Of a stretch of 64,000 nucleotides of DNA, positions 1 to 10,674 are shown piece after piece; the first letter of the stretch is position 1, and each line of letters begins with the position of its first letter. The notes beneath the pieces are model-generated. The model made no database searches and was not told the DNA's origin. It saw only the letters and a list, made by a program, of their open reading frames with translations. Source of the DNA: Tigriopus japonicus (lineage: Eukaryota; Arthropoda; Copepoda; Harpacticoida; Harpacticidae); the NCBI GenBank assembly GCA_010645155.1, contig JAAGOF010000064.1:558551-622550 (forward strand), written 5' to 3'. A program made the position numbers and the translations under genes.

Positions 1-704
1 TTTACTGACAATTTTCAACCATGTTGGCTGACAAAATCAATTTTTAAAAGATTCATCAAGTTAGGTTGAACCCCCCTCAAGTGTTCAGAATTTCCTAGAA
101 AAGTTAGTTACCTACCTATTAAAAAAAAGTTGTGTGACCACAAAAATTGCAGATTTAAAAGCCGTTGCCAACTTTAAGAAATTCTAACAGAAAATTGAAG
201 ACAAGTTAACACGTATGGATTTTGCGAACAAATCGATCCAGCAGCAATCACTTCAAAAGGATTTCCAAGTAACTTTAATGATAAATCAGCTAAATTGTAG
301 ATCAATTGTGATTGGCCAACAATGGATAAATGTTGAAATCATTTGAACAAAGAAAACTATTGTTTGGCATCCTTTTTGTAACCATATTCTGATACCAAGA
401 AAATCCTGTATTTACGACAAGAACTTTGTAGACCTTATGCCTAATGACGATTAGTGGCCTTTTGAGTTCAGAAAGTGAAACTCACAAAAAAAGCAATGTT
501 TTTGGTACAATTCATTTTTTGACTTACAATTTTTCGGTTATTCTTCCTTAGCCTGACTCTGGCTCTGTATTCACTAATCCTTGTGTCTGAGTGGTCGCGA
601 CTAGAGCACTAGCCGCGTTGAAATGACCTCCTGAAATGCTTCTTTTGGCAATGATCTTTGGCAAAGGACATTTACAACGCTATAAGGGATGAATTGCTTA
701 TGAT
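1..704. other. non-coding sequence left of first MITE
   Basis: AT-rich sequence without a supported gene. No ORF of note, tRNA or clear repeat was recognised. The last 8 bases (697-704, CTTATGAT) are the left target-site duplication of the element that starts at 705. Confidence 0.5.
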
Positions 705-1664
705 TAGGGACAGGAACTTTAGACGAATAAACTTGTTCGTCTTTTTTCGTCTTTATTCGTCTTTTTTACTCTTATTCGTCGTGATAAATTTATTCGTCTA
801 ATTTGGATTTTTTTCGTCTAATCCGGCAATTTCACTCAAATTTTTTCGTCTGATTAATCAAAAATTTGATTTTTCTGCTTTTTCTTTCTCAAATTTTAAA
901 ACAAATAGACCCTTTTTAAAAAGTTCAACTACAAAAAACTTGGACCAAAGTTATAGTTTGATTATCAGTTGCGTTATTGCACGTGCAAAATATGATCCAT
1001 ACTTGTATTTTAACTTGTAGAGTTTCCAGACAGACACGGAAAGAAAAGGTCACTACTATTGGATTGAAAGCCTATCTGACTATGCGAACAATTAATGTGT
1101 CAGCAAACCTGCTTCTAAATATTGCTCTATTGCGAACATTGAAATAAGGGCGGTTGACCATTGACCATTTCTTGATCATTCGGCACTTTTCCGTTTGTTA
1201 TTTTTTTAGATTTTGCCGTTTTGCACAAGGGGGTAGCTGTTCCCCTCAATAGAGGATTCTAAACCAAGCTTGAAAAATTCGCCAATAGATGGCGTCAAAG
1301 AGGGGCCAAGTACTAAGCACTAAGCTCACAAGTCTTTTCTCTTTACTTACCCAACCTCCCCGTCATCTATTGGCGAATTTTTCAAGCTTGGTTTAAAATC
1401 CTCTATTGGGAATTCTCTTTTTATCCTCTTTACCTAAATCTTATCTAAATACATTAGTCTTTTTTGTCGTGTAAGTTAGTTTTTTTCGTCTCTTTTGTCT
1501 TATTTGTCAGTTTTTTCGCCTTTTTTCGTCTAATGAAGCCTTTTATTCGTCTTTTTTCGCCTAATCGGGCAATTTTATTCGTCTTTATTCGTCTAATCAG
1601 GTACTATTATTCGTCTTTTTTTGTCAATTTTGACAGTTTTATTCGTCTAAACTTCCTGTCCCTA
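705..1664. mobile_element. hAT-like non-autonomous element with TTCGTC arrays (MITE A)
   Basis: The 960-bp element starts TAGGGACAGGAACTTTAGAC and ends with the inverted copy (TTCCTGTCCCTA at 1653-1664), with one mismatch in about 25 bp. It is flanked by a perfect 8-bp duplication CTTATGAT (697-704 and 1665-1672), which fits the hAT target consensus nTnnnnAn. Both subterminal parts (about 720-860 and 1460-1660) are packed with degenerate reiterations of TTCGTC, TTTTCGTC and TTATTCGTC. There is no transposase ORF; the 78-aa reading frame at 1464-1700 is only the repeat translated. hAT assignment rests on TIR start and TSD length; the family is not named. Confidence 0.85.
1247..1408. repeat. 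162-bp palindromic element nested in MITE A
   Basis: Two 45-bp arms (1247-1291 and 1364-1408) are inverted copies of each other with a single mismatch, starting CAATAGAGGATT and ending in CCTCTATTG, around a 72-bp centre. The element interrupts MITE A between its two TTCGTC arrays, so it is either a second insertion or a central hairpin of the element. I could not define a target-site duplication. Confidence 0.8.
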
Positions 1665-1672
1665 CTTATGAT

Positions 1673-2253
1673 ACTGAATCATACGCACATAATTCTATGA
1701 ACATTTTCATTTTTCATATGATATTTGGTTTGCTAAATAGTTGGACAGATTCGGAACATTGGGTTGATCAAGAATAGATGTAAGAAATTATCCTGCCTTA
1801 TAAGCTGCCTTTGTTAGAACTGCTTCATATTCTCTGAAAGAAGCCCAATAATGGAGTGAGGAGGAATTCTTTGTTCGAACCAGCCTCAATTCCTTAGATT
1901 TGGAGGTGGCTTAAGTATAAGAAAAGCCTCTACGTCCACCCAAGGAGTACTCTACCCTGGAGGTAGACTGGGCGCAAGTTCAAGACAACGAAAGGGCGAT
2001 GCCAGCAAGACATTTCCTTATAGAAAATGAGGTTCAAAATCAATTTGAGCGATATTTCTGACTGAAAATTAATTACTATATATTTGTAGGTTATTATTTC
2101 TAGCAATTAAATGTCCCAAAATACCAAGAAAGTAAAACTGGACAGTTACAAAACTTGAAGATAGAGAAAGGAACATGAGAAAACAACAGTATATTTTAGC
2201 AACAAAACATAACAATAAACAAGTACATATTCAAATGTCCACGAATGTTTCTC
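1673..2253. other. non-coding, with a short CR1-like 3' tail fragment
   Basis: About 1741-1815 read on the minus strand resembles the C-terminal tail seen at 40740-40870 (shared word ATTCTTGATCAACCCA, translated as ILDQPN), so it is probably a scrap of the same retrotransposon. I see nothing else in this stretch. Confidence 0.4.
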
Positions 2254-3999
2254 TTAGGACTGAGACTGCAATTTATTTGTCTTGGCCCCTGGGCTGGATT
2301 TGGAGATGTCAAACTGTTTCGTCTTTTCCTTGCTGCCGTAAATTTCAGAGTTCTGTTCTTTGGCAAAAATAACTTTGTAAGAGTGACCTTTACCACAAGA
2401 GGCTTCCAAAATGGAAGCTGCATCAAATGAGCTTCCAATGATCAAACAAAAGCTTTTGGCAAACACCTCTCTTGGGTGTTGGCATTCTAAAAGAAACTTC
2501 TTGCTTTCCTGGTTTGCCATGATTTCCACAATTGATTTGCTCCAAAAAGCTCTCTCAAGGGCCATTGGTAGTTGAGGCTTTTTCATCTTCAAGGTTTAAA
2601 ACTATGAAGGTTTTGCCCTGTGACACCAAGTTTGGGCATTGGGTACACTTCACTCGACGATCGCACAAGATAACCAGCAATGTAGAAACCAATACTGCTG
2701 TCTTCAATGGACTCCAAATGAGTAACGGGAAGAAACTTGAGCATCAATGGAAGTTTTATAGCGGCATTATGATCACCTTTGGTCACTGATTTGGGGCCAA
2801 CATTTTTTTAATGTCACAAACGTGCATGTTGTCGAAGTTCAACAAGGATCAAACTTATATTAGCTTATCCACTCCACAGCTTATCAGACTCTAGAATCTG
2901 TCGGTAAGAGGTAAAATAATTACCTCCCGAAAGTTGTCGGTACCAACCAAATCAGGCTGATTGAAATGATTAGATTGAAATTTCCCAAAAGGTACATTTT
3001 GGATCTCATGCCTATGTAACATATCTTTGGCATATTCTTGGAGAGTTTTGGTGGACAAAGTCATGGCAAGCATGGTGGGAGATGTGAGACCTTACCGCTC
3101 TTTTCCCTGGCCTTCTAATTTCGAATTCCAATCAGAGAACCAAAATGAAAATTTTGAAAGAAATTTCAAGTTATCATCCTAAACTGAATAAATTGAGGCA
3201 CGGGATGGGTCACGTTTTTGTGTGTGAAGGACGGCACTTTTAGGGTTCACCACTTTCCACCACTTATTTATCAATTTCGGGAACTTCAATGTGTCTTTCC
3301 ACGGTTTATCTGTATTGTTGATGTAAAATTCCACGTGATTTTGTTTCACCGTATTGAAAGTCTTGGAGTCTTGGACTATTTGGTTAAGGCTGTTTTTATC
3401 TTCATTAAAGTATTCTCCATAGCTCTTCAAGGCTGCCAAAATATTTGGTATTTCCCATAAGTATTCGATTCGATCTCGGGTTGTCACACTTGCAACAGAG
3501 GATTGGGAGATGATCACGTTTTGGACTTGCATTTTCAAAGGTGCCATATTGAAATATTTGTTAGATGAAACAAGATATTGATCTGGCCAGTTCCTCTTTC
3601 CTTAATGTTAAGAAAAAGGAGACAGTTTGGCTTTTTGACGACTGAGATGCCTTCTGGCAAGCCAAGGGTGTGTTGCTAGAACATGATATCCTCAAGGGAC
3701 TTTAAGTGTTCATCCTCAAAAAACGCCTCATCCTAAGCTTCCTCCTTTTGAATTTGAAGGGCTTGTCGGGCTCCTGAAGTAGCGAGCCTCTGTCTGGTTC
3801 CGTGATGGCTTTGGCGTGGTCGAAAGATATCTTGAAACTCGCTGAACGGGTCACTTGGAACCTTGTGCATGGAGATCTGCGGATCTGGAGGTGGGCCTCC
3901 ATACCTTGACCAGTAGCCAGACCTACAACCAGGTGCAGCACAAGTGTTCACTATCTTCCAATTATTCGACGTGAGAAATTCTACGTTTCCAAAACACAA
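2254..3999 (-). pseudogene. decayed THAP / P-element-type transposase
   Basis: Four separate minus-strand reading frames lie in transposase order. At 3999-3733 there is a THAP-type zinc-finger start: CAAPGCRSG followed by HKVPSDP, the C-x2-4-C and hydrophobic-P spacing of THAP domains; the second C-x2-H pair is not in the same frame. At 3547-3179 a helical segment ends FPKLINKWWKVVNPKS, like the P-element/THAP9 segment before the insertion domain. At 3073-2891 is a short frame. At 2786-2254 two overlapping frames include the IAGYLVRSS motif typical of the C-terminal part. The 2786-2589 and 2592-2254 frames are out of register (frameshift), and no complete ORF can be read. It could instead be a domesticated THAP gene with introns, but the frameshift argues for decay. 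Confidence 0.5.
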
Positions 4000-4465
4000 A
4001 TCACCTAATTTCTATTTAAATAGACTGCACTCCCGCTGTCTGTCAACTGTCGTTTCCCAGCGTGACTGAGTCTCCAGAGTCTGAAGATCTCCTTGGTCCA
4101 CCTTACTACTTTGGTCATAAATCCCGGTACGGCCAGATTTGAAATGACCCACCAAAAGTATTTGATTTTCATTACATAAAACGCCATTTCCCTAGCATCC
4201 AAACAAACCCAATCCATCCAGCAATGTCATAACTATTTTTTGTTTGTCCAAGGAAGTGTCAGAAGCCGGTAATATTCTTCCAAAGAGCAACACTTTTCCT
4301 GATCTCCTTTACAGAGGTGTCTCCATAACAAAAAAAAAATATGTGGCAAGTCCTTTTACATTTTAGTAGTTACTTTTCGAGTCATGAATCGTCCAAAGTT
4401 TCCAAAGTTAGAGTTGGATTCCTTCAAACCGAATTCAATCAAGTCAAAACTACTGCACCAGAGTA
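4000..4465. other. non-coding
   Basis: Short stop-bounded frames only. The minus-strand frame at 4217-4005 could be leader sequence of the THAP remnant but shows no recognisable domain. Confidence 0.4.
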
Positions 4466-4849
4466 CCGGGTGATTCATTAGAAACGAAACAGCAAACTGT
4501 ATAAGTAACTCGAAAATAGTTGATTCGCCAACAATGTGTTAGGCTCAAAAAGATGTGCCAGATTACACTTCTTAAGGAACATTTGGTCTTTTTCCCTTTA
4601 TGTCGTCTTATTTTCGATTTTTGCCAAAATTTCGGAAGGGAGAAAAAATCAGGGTCACGAACGGTTTGGTTTCAGAAACTATCCTTTAGGGGAAAAATCG
4701 TTGCTTAAACATTGAACCAGGAGGAAATTGCTTTTTCTGACACTTCAAGTCAACTGTTTGCCAAATCATATGGAATGAAGGTGGGGTTAATATAGGGTTT
4801 CATTTACGAGTTATAGTAGAATGTGTTCCGTTTCTTTTGGAATTCTCGG
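4466..4849. mobile_element. possible Tc1/mariner-type MITE
   Basis: The ends form an imperfect inverted repeat of about 30 bp. The left end reads CCGGGTGATTCATTAGAAAC; the right end, reverse-complemented, starts CCGAGAATTCCAAAAGAAAC. Both are bordered by TA (4464-4465 and 4850-4851), as expected for a TA target duplication. The 384-bp interior has no transposase. TA is a weak signal in AT-rich DNA, hence moderate confidence. Confidence 0.5.
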
Positions 4850-4851
4850 TA

Positions 4852-5986
4852 CAAGCGGTGTGAGGAATATTTCTTCATACAACAACCCAAATCAGTGATA
4901 AACAGGATGATGTCACTAACACTCACGAAGTCGTAACGTAGTGTCATAAGTAATTTTTGGTTGGGTTGGGTCAGGGAGACCTATAACACGGTTAAAGATA
5001 TCCTTGGTTTGGTATACTAGGCGAGATCCCGAGAGGTATGTAACATTCTAACATCAAAACAAGAGTACTGAATTCGGTGCAGGCCAGTCATATTTGATTT
5101 CATTTACAGTACGTTTAGAATTTTACCTGGTCCCCATCTCAAAATGCTATTGACTTCATTTGATGGCAGCAGCAGTGTTGTACCAACATAATCGTTCACA
5201 AACCAGTTGGTAAAATGCCCTGGGGCTTGCATCATTTTCATCTCGCAATCAAATGATAAATAACGCTCACCGAAGAAGCAATAAACTCCGAGATGGAGTT
5301 GCCAATTTCATTGGCCGCATCTGAGGCATTGTGAAAGAACTTGAGCCTGTTGACATAGTCCAACTCACGGGGATTAGAGTGCTTTTATAGGTAGATCAAC
5401 ACTTTTCATTCGCAGTAACACTTTGCATCAAAATCGAACGATCAGGCTAAAGGAATGTTTAAACCCATGAAGTTCTCGCTTGTCGATGCACTTTTTAGGG
5501 TAGACAATAAATGGGTGGAATGTTACTAAAAATTTCCTTATTATGTATCCTCATTTCCAGCCGGCAACAAACCAATAATTGGGTCAGGAAAGAGTATTAT
5601 AAACATATTTAAGATTGTTTTTTGTTGTTTGGCTTTTTTCTAACAATTTTCAACTTGCCCTCGATTTCAAAGATAATAAAGATAAAATTGGGAACATTTA
5701 CAACAACTGTTCAATGCTTACTCAACTAAAAACTTAAAAGATCCACTTCTCATGGCCAATGCGTATTATTCTTATTGTAGAAGAGTGGTTCCAATATTTA
5801 TTGTCTCTCCCAATATTTTTTGGCTTCCTTTTCAGATCCTCTTTTCTTTTGGACTTCGAGCATTTGCCAAAGACTTGCTAAACAGTCCCCTTCCCCTTTT
5901 TACTTACCTTAACAAAGCTCACGGATTTCATTTGGACAATTCTACAACGATGTTTTTCTATCATGATCAATTTCGGTCTTCAATGA
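4852..5986. other. non-coding
   Basis: No supported gene. The 84-aa plus-strand frame at 5752-6006 is hydrophobic but runs into the repeat that follows and has no recognisable motif. Confidence 0.4.
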
Positions 5987-6192
5987 AAGGGGTCGACAAC
6001 CAATGAGCCGCAACCCACATGTGTGCCCAGAAGCTATGGGAAAATTTAAAATAGTAGGCAACAGAGCCATCCATTGTAGTGTGCTTGTGGACCCACAGCT
6101 TTGTGATCGTCTATTCGTGAACCCTTGTGCTACCAGCTTCTGCTTGGTAGACCTGGCACAGACCACCCAAAGCTGTTGGTGCCAAGCCCTGT
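5987..6192 (+). repeat. degenerate copy of dispersed hAT repeat (copy 1)
   Basis: Interior words match the better copies at 61984-62229 and 62254-62496: AAGGGGTCGACAACC at the start, CCCACATGTG, GAGCCATCCAT, and an end GGTGCCAAGCCCTG that corresponds to GGTTGCCGACCCCTG. About 206 bp long; edges are approximate and no target duplication is visible. Confidence 0.6.
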
Positions 6193-8187
6193 TCTATGAT
6201 ACTATTTAAAAAAGTCTTCTTTAAGGTCTCAAAGGGTGGGAGAATACTAACCAAAGCTTAAGGGAATAATGCCATACAACAGCACCCACTTAGATTCTAT
6301 TTTTGAGGGCAGCCGAACACCTGAAGTGTTTGTATAAATCAATTACACTGAAACGAAAGCAATGGAATCCCACAACTACAAACATAGGCAAAATTAATAT
6401 TAAAATTATCTTCTGTTTTAGAGCTATTTCCTCTTGCTTTGCTGGTCTTCAATTTTAACCTCATCTCCTTAACAGATTTAAAAAAAACTTAAAAAAACAC
6501 CTCTCACAAGAATGGAAGTGCTAGAAAGTATGAGTCATCTTGTTCTTCGTTCAGGGGCCAATACATAGCTAAAATTGATGAACTCCAGCAATTTGGTTGT
6601 TGCCATTTGGTCCCGGAATTTTTCTTGAACCGAAGCAACGTTAAATCCCCACCCAAACATTCGGCCTTTGTGCTAGTATGGTGGAAGTACGGAACGCACT
6701 CTCTCTCAGCTGGTTGATTTCGATGTGACTTGGAGCTGCCTTCTATGTACTAATGGATAATAAAACTACCCTAAACAAGAAACGACAACAACAGTAAGTA
6801 AAATGCTGGTGTGTGTACGGTATTACCTCCTGGTGTGCACAAATACATTTATTTCCGCAATCCATGACGAGCGTTGTCGCGAAAAAGTGACGTACAAACA
6901 GATGGTGCAAACAGTGGTCCATGCACAATTGCACATTCCTGCTGCCATCCGCGGTTTGGCTGGTTGAGCTGTTTGAGCTTGCACAGCATCTGGAGATTAG
7001 GATATAATAAGCCTCTTTGGGGTGTGACGCAAAGACCCATTCCGAGAAGGTGTCACCGCTATCCAAGCTAAAAATCGTCAATGTGATCCTTCTTTTTCCT
7101 CTGCCATGTCGTACGTATATACCTATGCATATGGGTAATGGAGTTTTGGAAGTTGTTGTCGAGGCTTCGTAAGGCAGGCAGGAATTTATTGCGGGATGCA
7201 GACGGGATCAAGTGCACGACTCACGCAGACGCACTCACACTACAATACGTACGGATGTGTATGTAAATGAGCAATGAACCAACAACAGTAACAACGATTC
7301 ACTCTCACGATAATTTTGAATGTGCAAAGTCACTTCACTAAACACTCATTGTTCATGCTCAAATTCTTCCAAAAATCTTTCTTCTTCGGGGTAACTTAGA
7401 TCACCTTGACGGATACATCGAGGAAGAAATAGAAAGAAGAAGGAAAAGGAAGCCAATGAAGAAAAGTTACAAATCGTCCGAGCACCGAATGCACCGGTCA
7501 TTGGGTCTCCCAATATTCGTCCTCTTTTTTTTCTCGAAGTTGCTAATGCAATTGAACTCCCAATGATGCATGCATCTCGGACGAAACAGTAAAAGATTGG
7601 TTTGCCTTTGGGGCTTCGGTAGAACGTTTTCTGAACTTTTTCCGGACATCCATAAATTCAACAATACTGTGTTTAAATTTCAGAATTTGCTTTGATCATG
7701 GATGTATTTGACGCAGTGCACTTGAGAGAGCTTCATTGACCAGTGCTATGGCTCTCTGAAATTATTTTTACCAAAAATGTTCATCTGAATTCTAAGGAAA
7801 AAGTTCAAATATTTGGTACCAAGAATGCTTTAAGTACAATTAGATCGTACTAAATTTGTTACCACGTCCATTTTAAAGAACAATTGCCAAAAATTAAAGA
7901 AAAAAGCCAAAAAGTGACCGACGGTGTTGTTTCCCCCATAATCACCTCGCTGATTGCCCTTTATCCGCATTTTACGCGTAGACTCCTATACTTCCTGTAA
8001 AGGGGGAGACAAATGATTTGTAACTTTTCAATGCTGTGCTACTAACACTGATGATTCTTGATCCACACTTTACCGTTGCCGTTTTCCTCTTTTAGCACGA
8101 TCACATCAACACGTTCACGGGAAAAATTCAATATGAATAGCGCATTCTTACAAAGTTGGGCACAAGGATGATTGGTCGGGTGGTCGA
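6193..8187. other. non-coding; possible unrecognised exon near 6743-7081
   Basis: Two kilobases without a supported gene. The interval 6743-7081 carries a 112-aa minus-strand frame with higher GC than its flanks, but it matches no family I know and has no convincing splice partners. The GC-rich part at 7100-7300 contains CA/GT-rich and CACTC-rich stretches. Confidence 0.35.
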
Positions 8188-9333
8188 TTAGCCCCATGTG
8201 GATCGATGGTACATGTACAACTTGGGCACATAATCCGGCCCAGGCAATCGAGGACGAGACGAGCGGATCTGTTCCAAGCGAATACTCGCGGGAACCGGGT
8301 CCTTGAGAGCCGTGGCTCGACTCGGGTAGAGCTTACTCGTCATCTCGTGATAGAGAACAGGGTCGGGGATGGAACTTCCGGTCGTCCCCGTTCTTTGATC
8401 CCCGATCATTCCATGGAACTCTGTCTTGAGTTGGTTCAACGAGTCCCGGCTATAAAAGTTCCGATTTTGAGTTGGAATGCTGGCGTAGAAGTCCTTGAAG
8501 AGGGGCTCTTTTTCGTAGATGGACTTGACATAGCTCTTGTAGTAGTCCGAATTCGGGATTGGAGGCTTGTCCGAGGCCGAAAACCGCTGAGCTGCCGCTA
8601 ACCTTTGATTAGCTCGACTTTGAAACCGAGGGGTGGGATCAGGGGTGGGAAGAGATTGCTCTCGGATTCGCTTCGACACCGAGCACAAGGCCTGTGTGTA
8701 GCTGGGCACGGTGTTTCGCGTCTTACTGAGAGATCTTCGTCGAGCCGCACGTCGATATTCTTCTTCCTCTGGAGTAGGCGTGCCCGACCGGGATGTAGGC
8801 ATGGACGGCGGTGGGCGTGGGTGCACGTGAGAGGCCGAGGACTTGTACACCGAGTCCAACACGCCCCGATTGAAGTCGAACGGGTTTCCTGGTTGAAGAG
8901 AGGGCATTTCGGACGCCAAAAACGGAGGTCGATGAGGCCGATCCGATGGGGGGAAGTGAAAAATGGGATTGAAATCAAAGACGGGATCGAAAGGGTCCAA
9001 GTCTCCGTTGGGAAAATTTTGATCCAGGAAAGCGGGGTTAGCTAGAGCCCAGGCATTGTCGGCGTCTTCGTCGAACGTTTCGATCCATTCACCGTCCTCG
9101 GAAACGTAACAAGTCCCATGCATGATCATCGTGTCAAACGTCGTTTCGCACAACCGCACACCGAACGAGCGAAGGAACGAATTTTCCGAGCAATGTAGAG
9201 GAGCTTTCGAAATTTCACGATTCGCTGCTGCGAGTATCGCTCTGGAGAGACAGCCGAAAACTGACTGAAGAGAGACACAGACCCTCGACGACCTGGAGGC
9301 GGTCAAAGGAATTGGCTCGAAACGTTGCTGCAA
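8188..9333 (-). CDS. uncharacterised proline/serine-rich protein
   Basis: A 381-codon open frame on the minus strand. I do not recognise the family. The first 68 residues look like translated leader. A likelier start is Met69 (codon at 9129) or Met71 (9123), giving about 313 aa that begin MIMHGTCYVSEDGEWIETFD. From there the protein is acidic and aromatic (repeated DPFDP/FDFNP), then Pro/Ser/Arg-rich and probably disordered, with a short EEEEYRRAARRRS charged block. The C-terminal third is more regular, with Tyr-rich segments (SDYYKSYVKSIYEKEPLF) and an end ...PKLYMYHRSTWG. No signal peptide, transmembrane segment or enzymatic motif is visible. The local GC rise and long open frame support real coding. 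Confidence 0.6.
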   Translation of the reverse strand: MQQRFEPIPLTASRSSRVCVSLQSVFGCLSRAILAAANREISKAPLHCSENSFLRSFGVRLCETTFDTMIMHGTCYVSEDGEWIETFDEDADNAWALANPAFLDQNFPNGDLDPFDPVFDFNPIFHFPPSDRPHRPPFLASEMPSLQPGNPFDFNRGVLDSVYKSSASHVHPRPPPSMPTSRSGTPTPEEEEYRRAARRRSLSKTRNTVPSYTQALCSVSKRIREQSLPTPDPTPRFQSRANQRLAAAQRFSASDKPPIPNSDYYKSYVKSIYEKEPLFKDFYASIPTQNRNFYSRDSLNQLKTEFHGMIGDQRTGTTGSSIPDPVLYHEMTSKLYPSRATALKDPVPASIRLEQIRSSRPRLPGPDYVPKLYMYHRSTWG

Positions 9334-10674
9334 TTGTTCGTTCAGCCTTTGTTACAGGAATTAAACACTTCTTGGGATTTTGGTGTCTCAAGGAAAATAC
9401 CTTCATAGGTATGAATTCATCCAGTACCTTTTGTTCAGTCTGCTCATACACAGATGAATCTGATTTGAGCGAAGTTGCCAAAGAATATATCCCTTTTGGG
9501 AGACGAATTTGGAGATCAGCGAGTGTGCTCTTCTCTGTGTCCCAAATATTTCTTTGCCTCCTTAAAATACATACAAAGACCTCGGACAGAAGAGTGGGAA
9601 GGTAACAATGATATGAGAGTTCAAAAACTTTGAACTGGGCGTCAGACAGGAGCCAAAAAAAACGGCAAGCTTCAAGAAATCCAACAATCAACAAGGACAA
9701 AGGCAAACTCATTTCAAATGACCTTGGGCGACAAATTTTGACATCATCATATTTTGATCGCCACGCAACAACGATGGAAAAGGTAATCAAAGGCAGGGTC
9801 TACATGTAAATTCCTCAGAAACTGAGGAGTTGTGCAATTTTGGCACGGGGACAGAGAACGTGTCTTTCTTTCCCGAGCGGCTAAGAGTGTCCTGAGCTTT
9901 CTTTCCATTTTGAGGAAGAGACCTTGGGAGGAGAACAATATGCAGAAACGAGCTTGGAAAGATGCGAGAATCATTGATGTCGCGAGTCTGCTACTGTACG
10001 TATAGTCAGTCAACAACACCCCATCAAGTTCCATTTTAGACACAATCATTTACGGAGGTGGTCGGTAATCGTTAGACGAGGAACTGAAAATCCCAGTTAT
10101 GCTCAAAAAGTAAGGAATGCCACAAATGATCCCCGAGTCTCAAGCAAATGAGGCTCGTATTTCGTCTGGGTCATAAGTAATCGTCGCGACAAAAGATGAA
10201 GCCATTATTGTTCGATGAAAATCAAGCATGGCAGTCGTTTTATCGATGTATATTTCTTCTCATCTTAGTGACTCGTTTACACTGTTCCCTGTCGAGCTGT
10301 CGAGGGCTAAAAAAGCAAGGATTTACAGCTCTGGCATTATCTCTGGATTCGGTTTCCTTGCGTGAAAAACTTGGGCGATTTCCTTTGGGAAGGGAAAGAA
10401 AAAGTTGGCCTCAACTTTTGAGTCGTTTTCCAGGGCTGAACGGGGGCATTTTTTAGTGAACTGGTTTCCATGCCATTCGAGAATGGGGACTGGCAAACGG
10501 GGGAAGCATAGACACACACACGCTTTATCAAGGCGTGGAACAGTTTGGTTTGTGAAGTCATCCGTTTCGACAGCGCGATAAATATCTAATGACGGATTTT
10601 TGGTTTCAGAAAAAAGGGTTTTGAGTACAAGCTTGCTAGTTATTGGTGTGGTAGATGATGAGGTGGTCGAGCGA
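9334..10674. other. intergenic, no supported gene
   Basis: Contains several overlapping 70-190 aa frames on the minus strand (for example 9790-9215 and 10733-10323) with no recognisable domain. It probably holds the 5' end of the 8188-9333 gene and the 3' untranslated region of the WD40 gene. Confidence 0.4.

Noticed and set aside
9215..9790. 191-aa minus-strand frame upstream of the proline-rich gene
   Set aside because: No recognisable domain and no convincing splice link to 8188-9333; kept as intergenic, though a missed 5' exon is possible.
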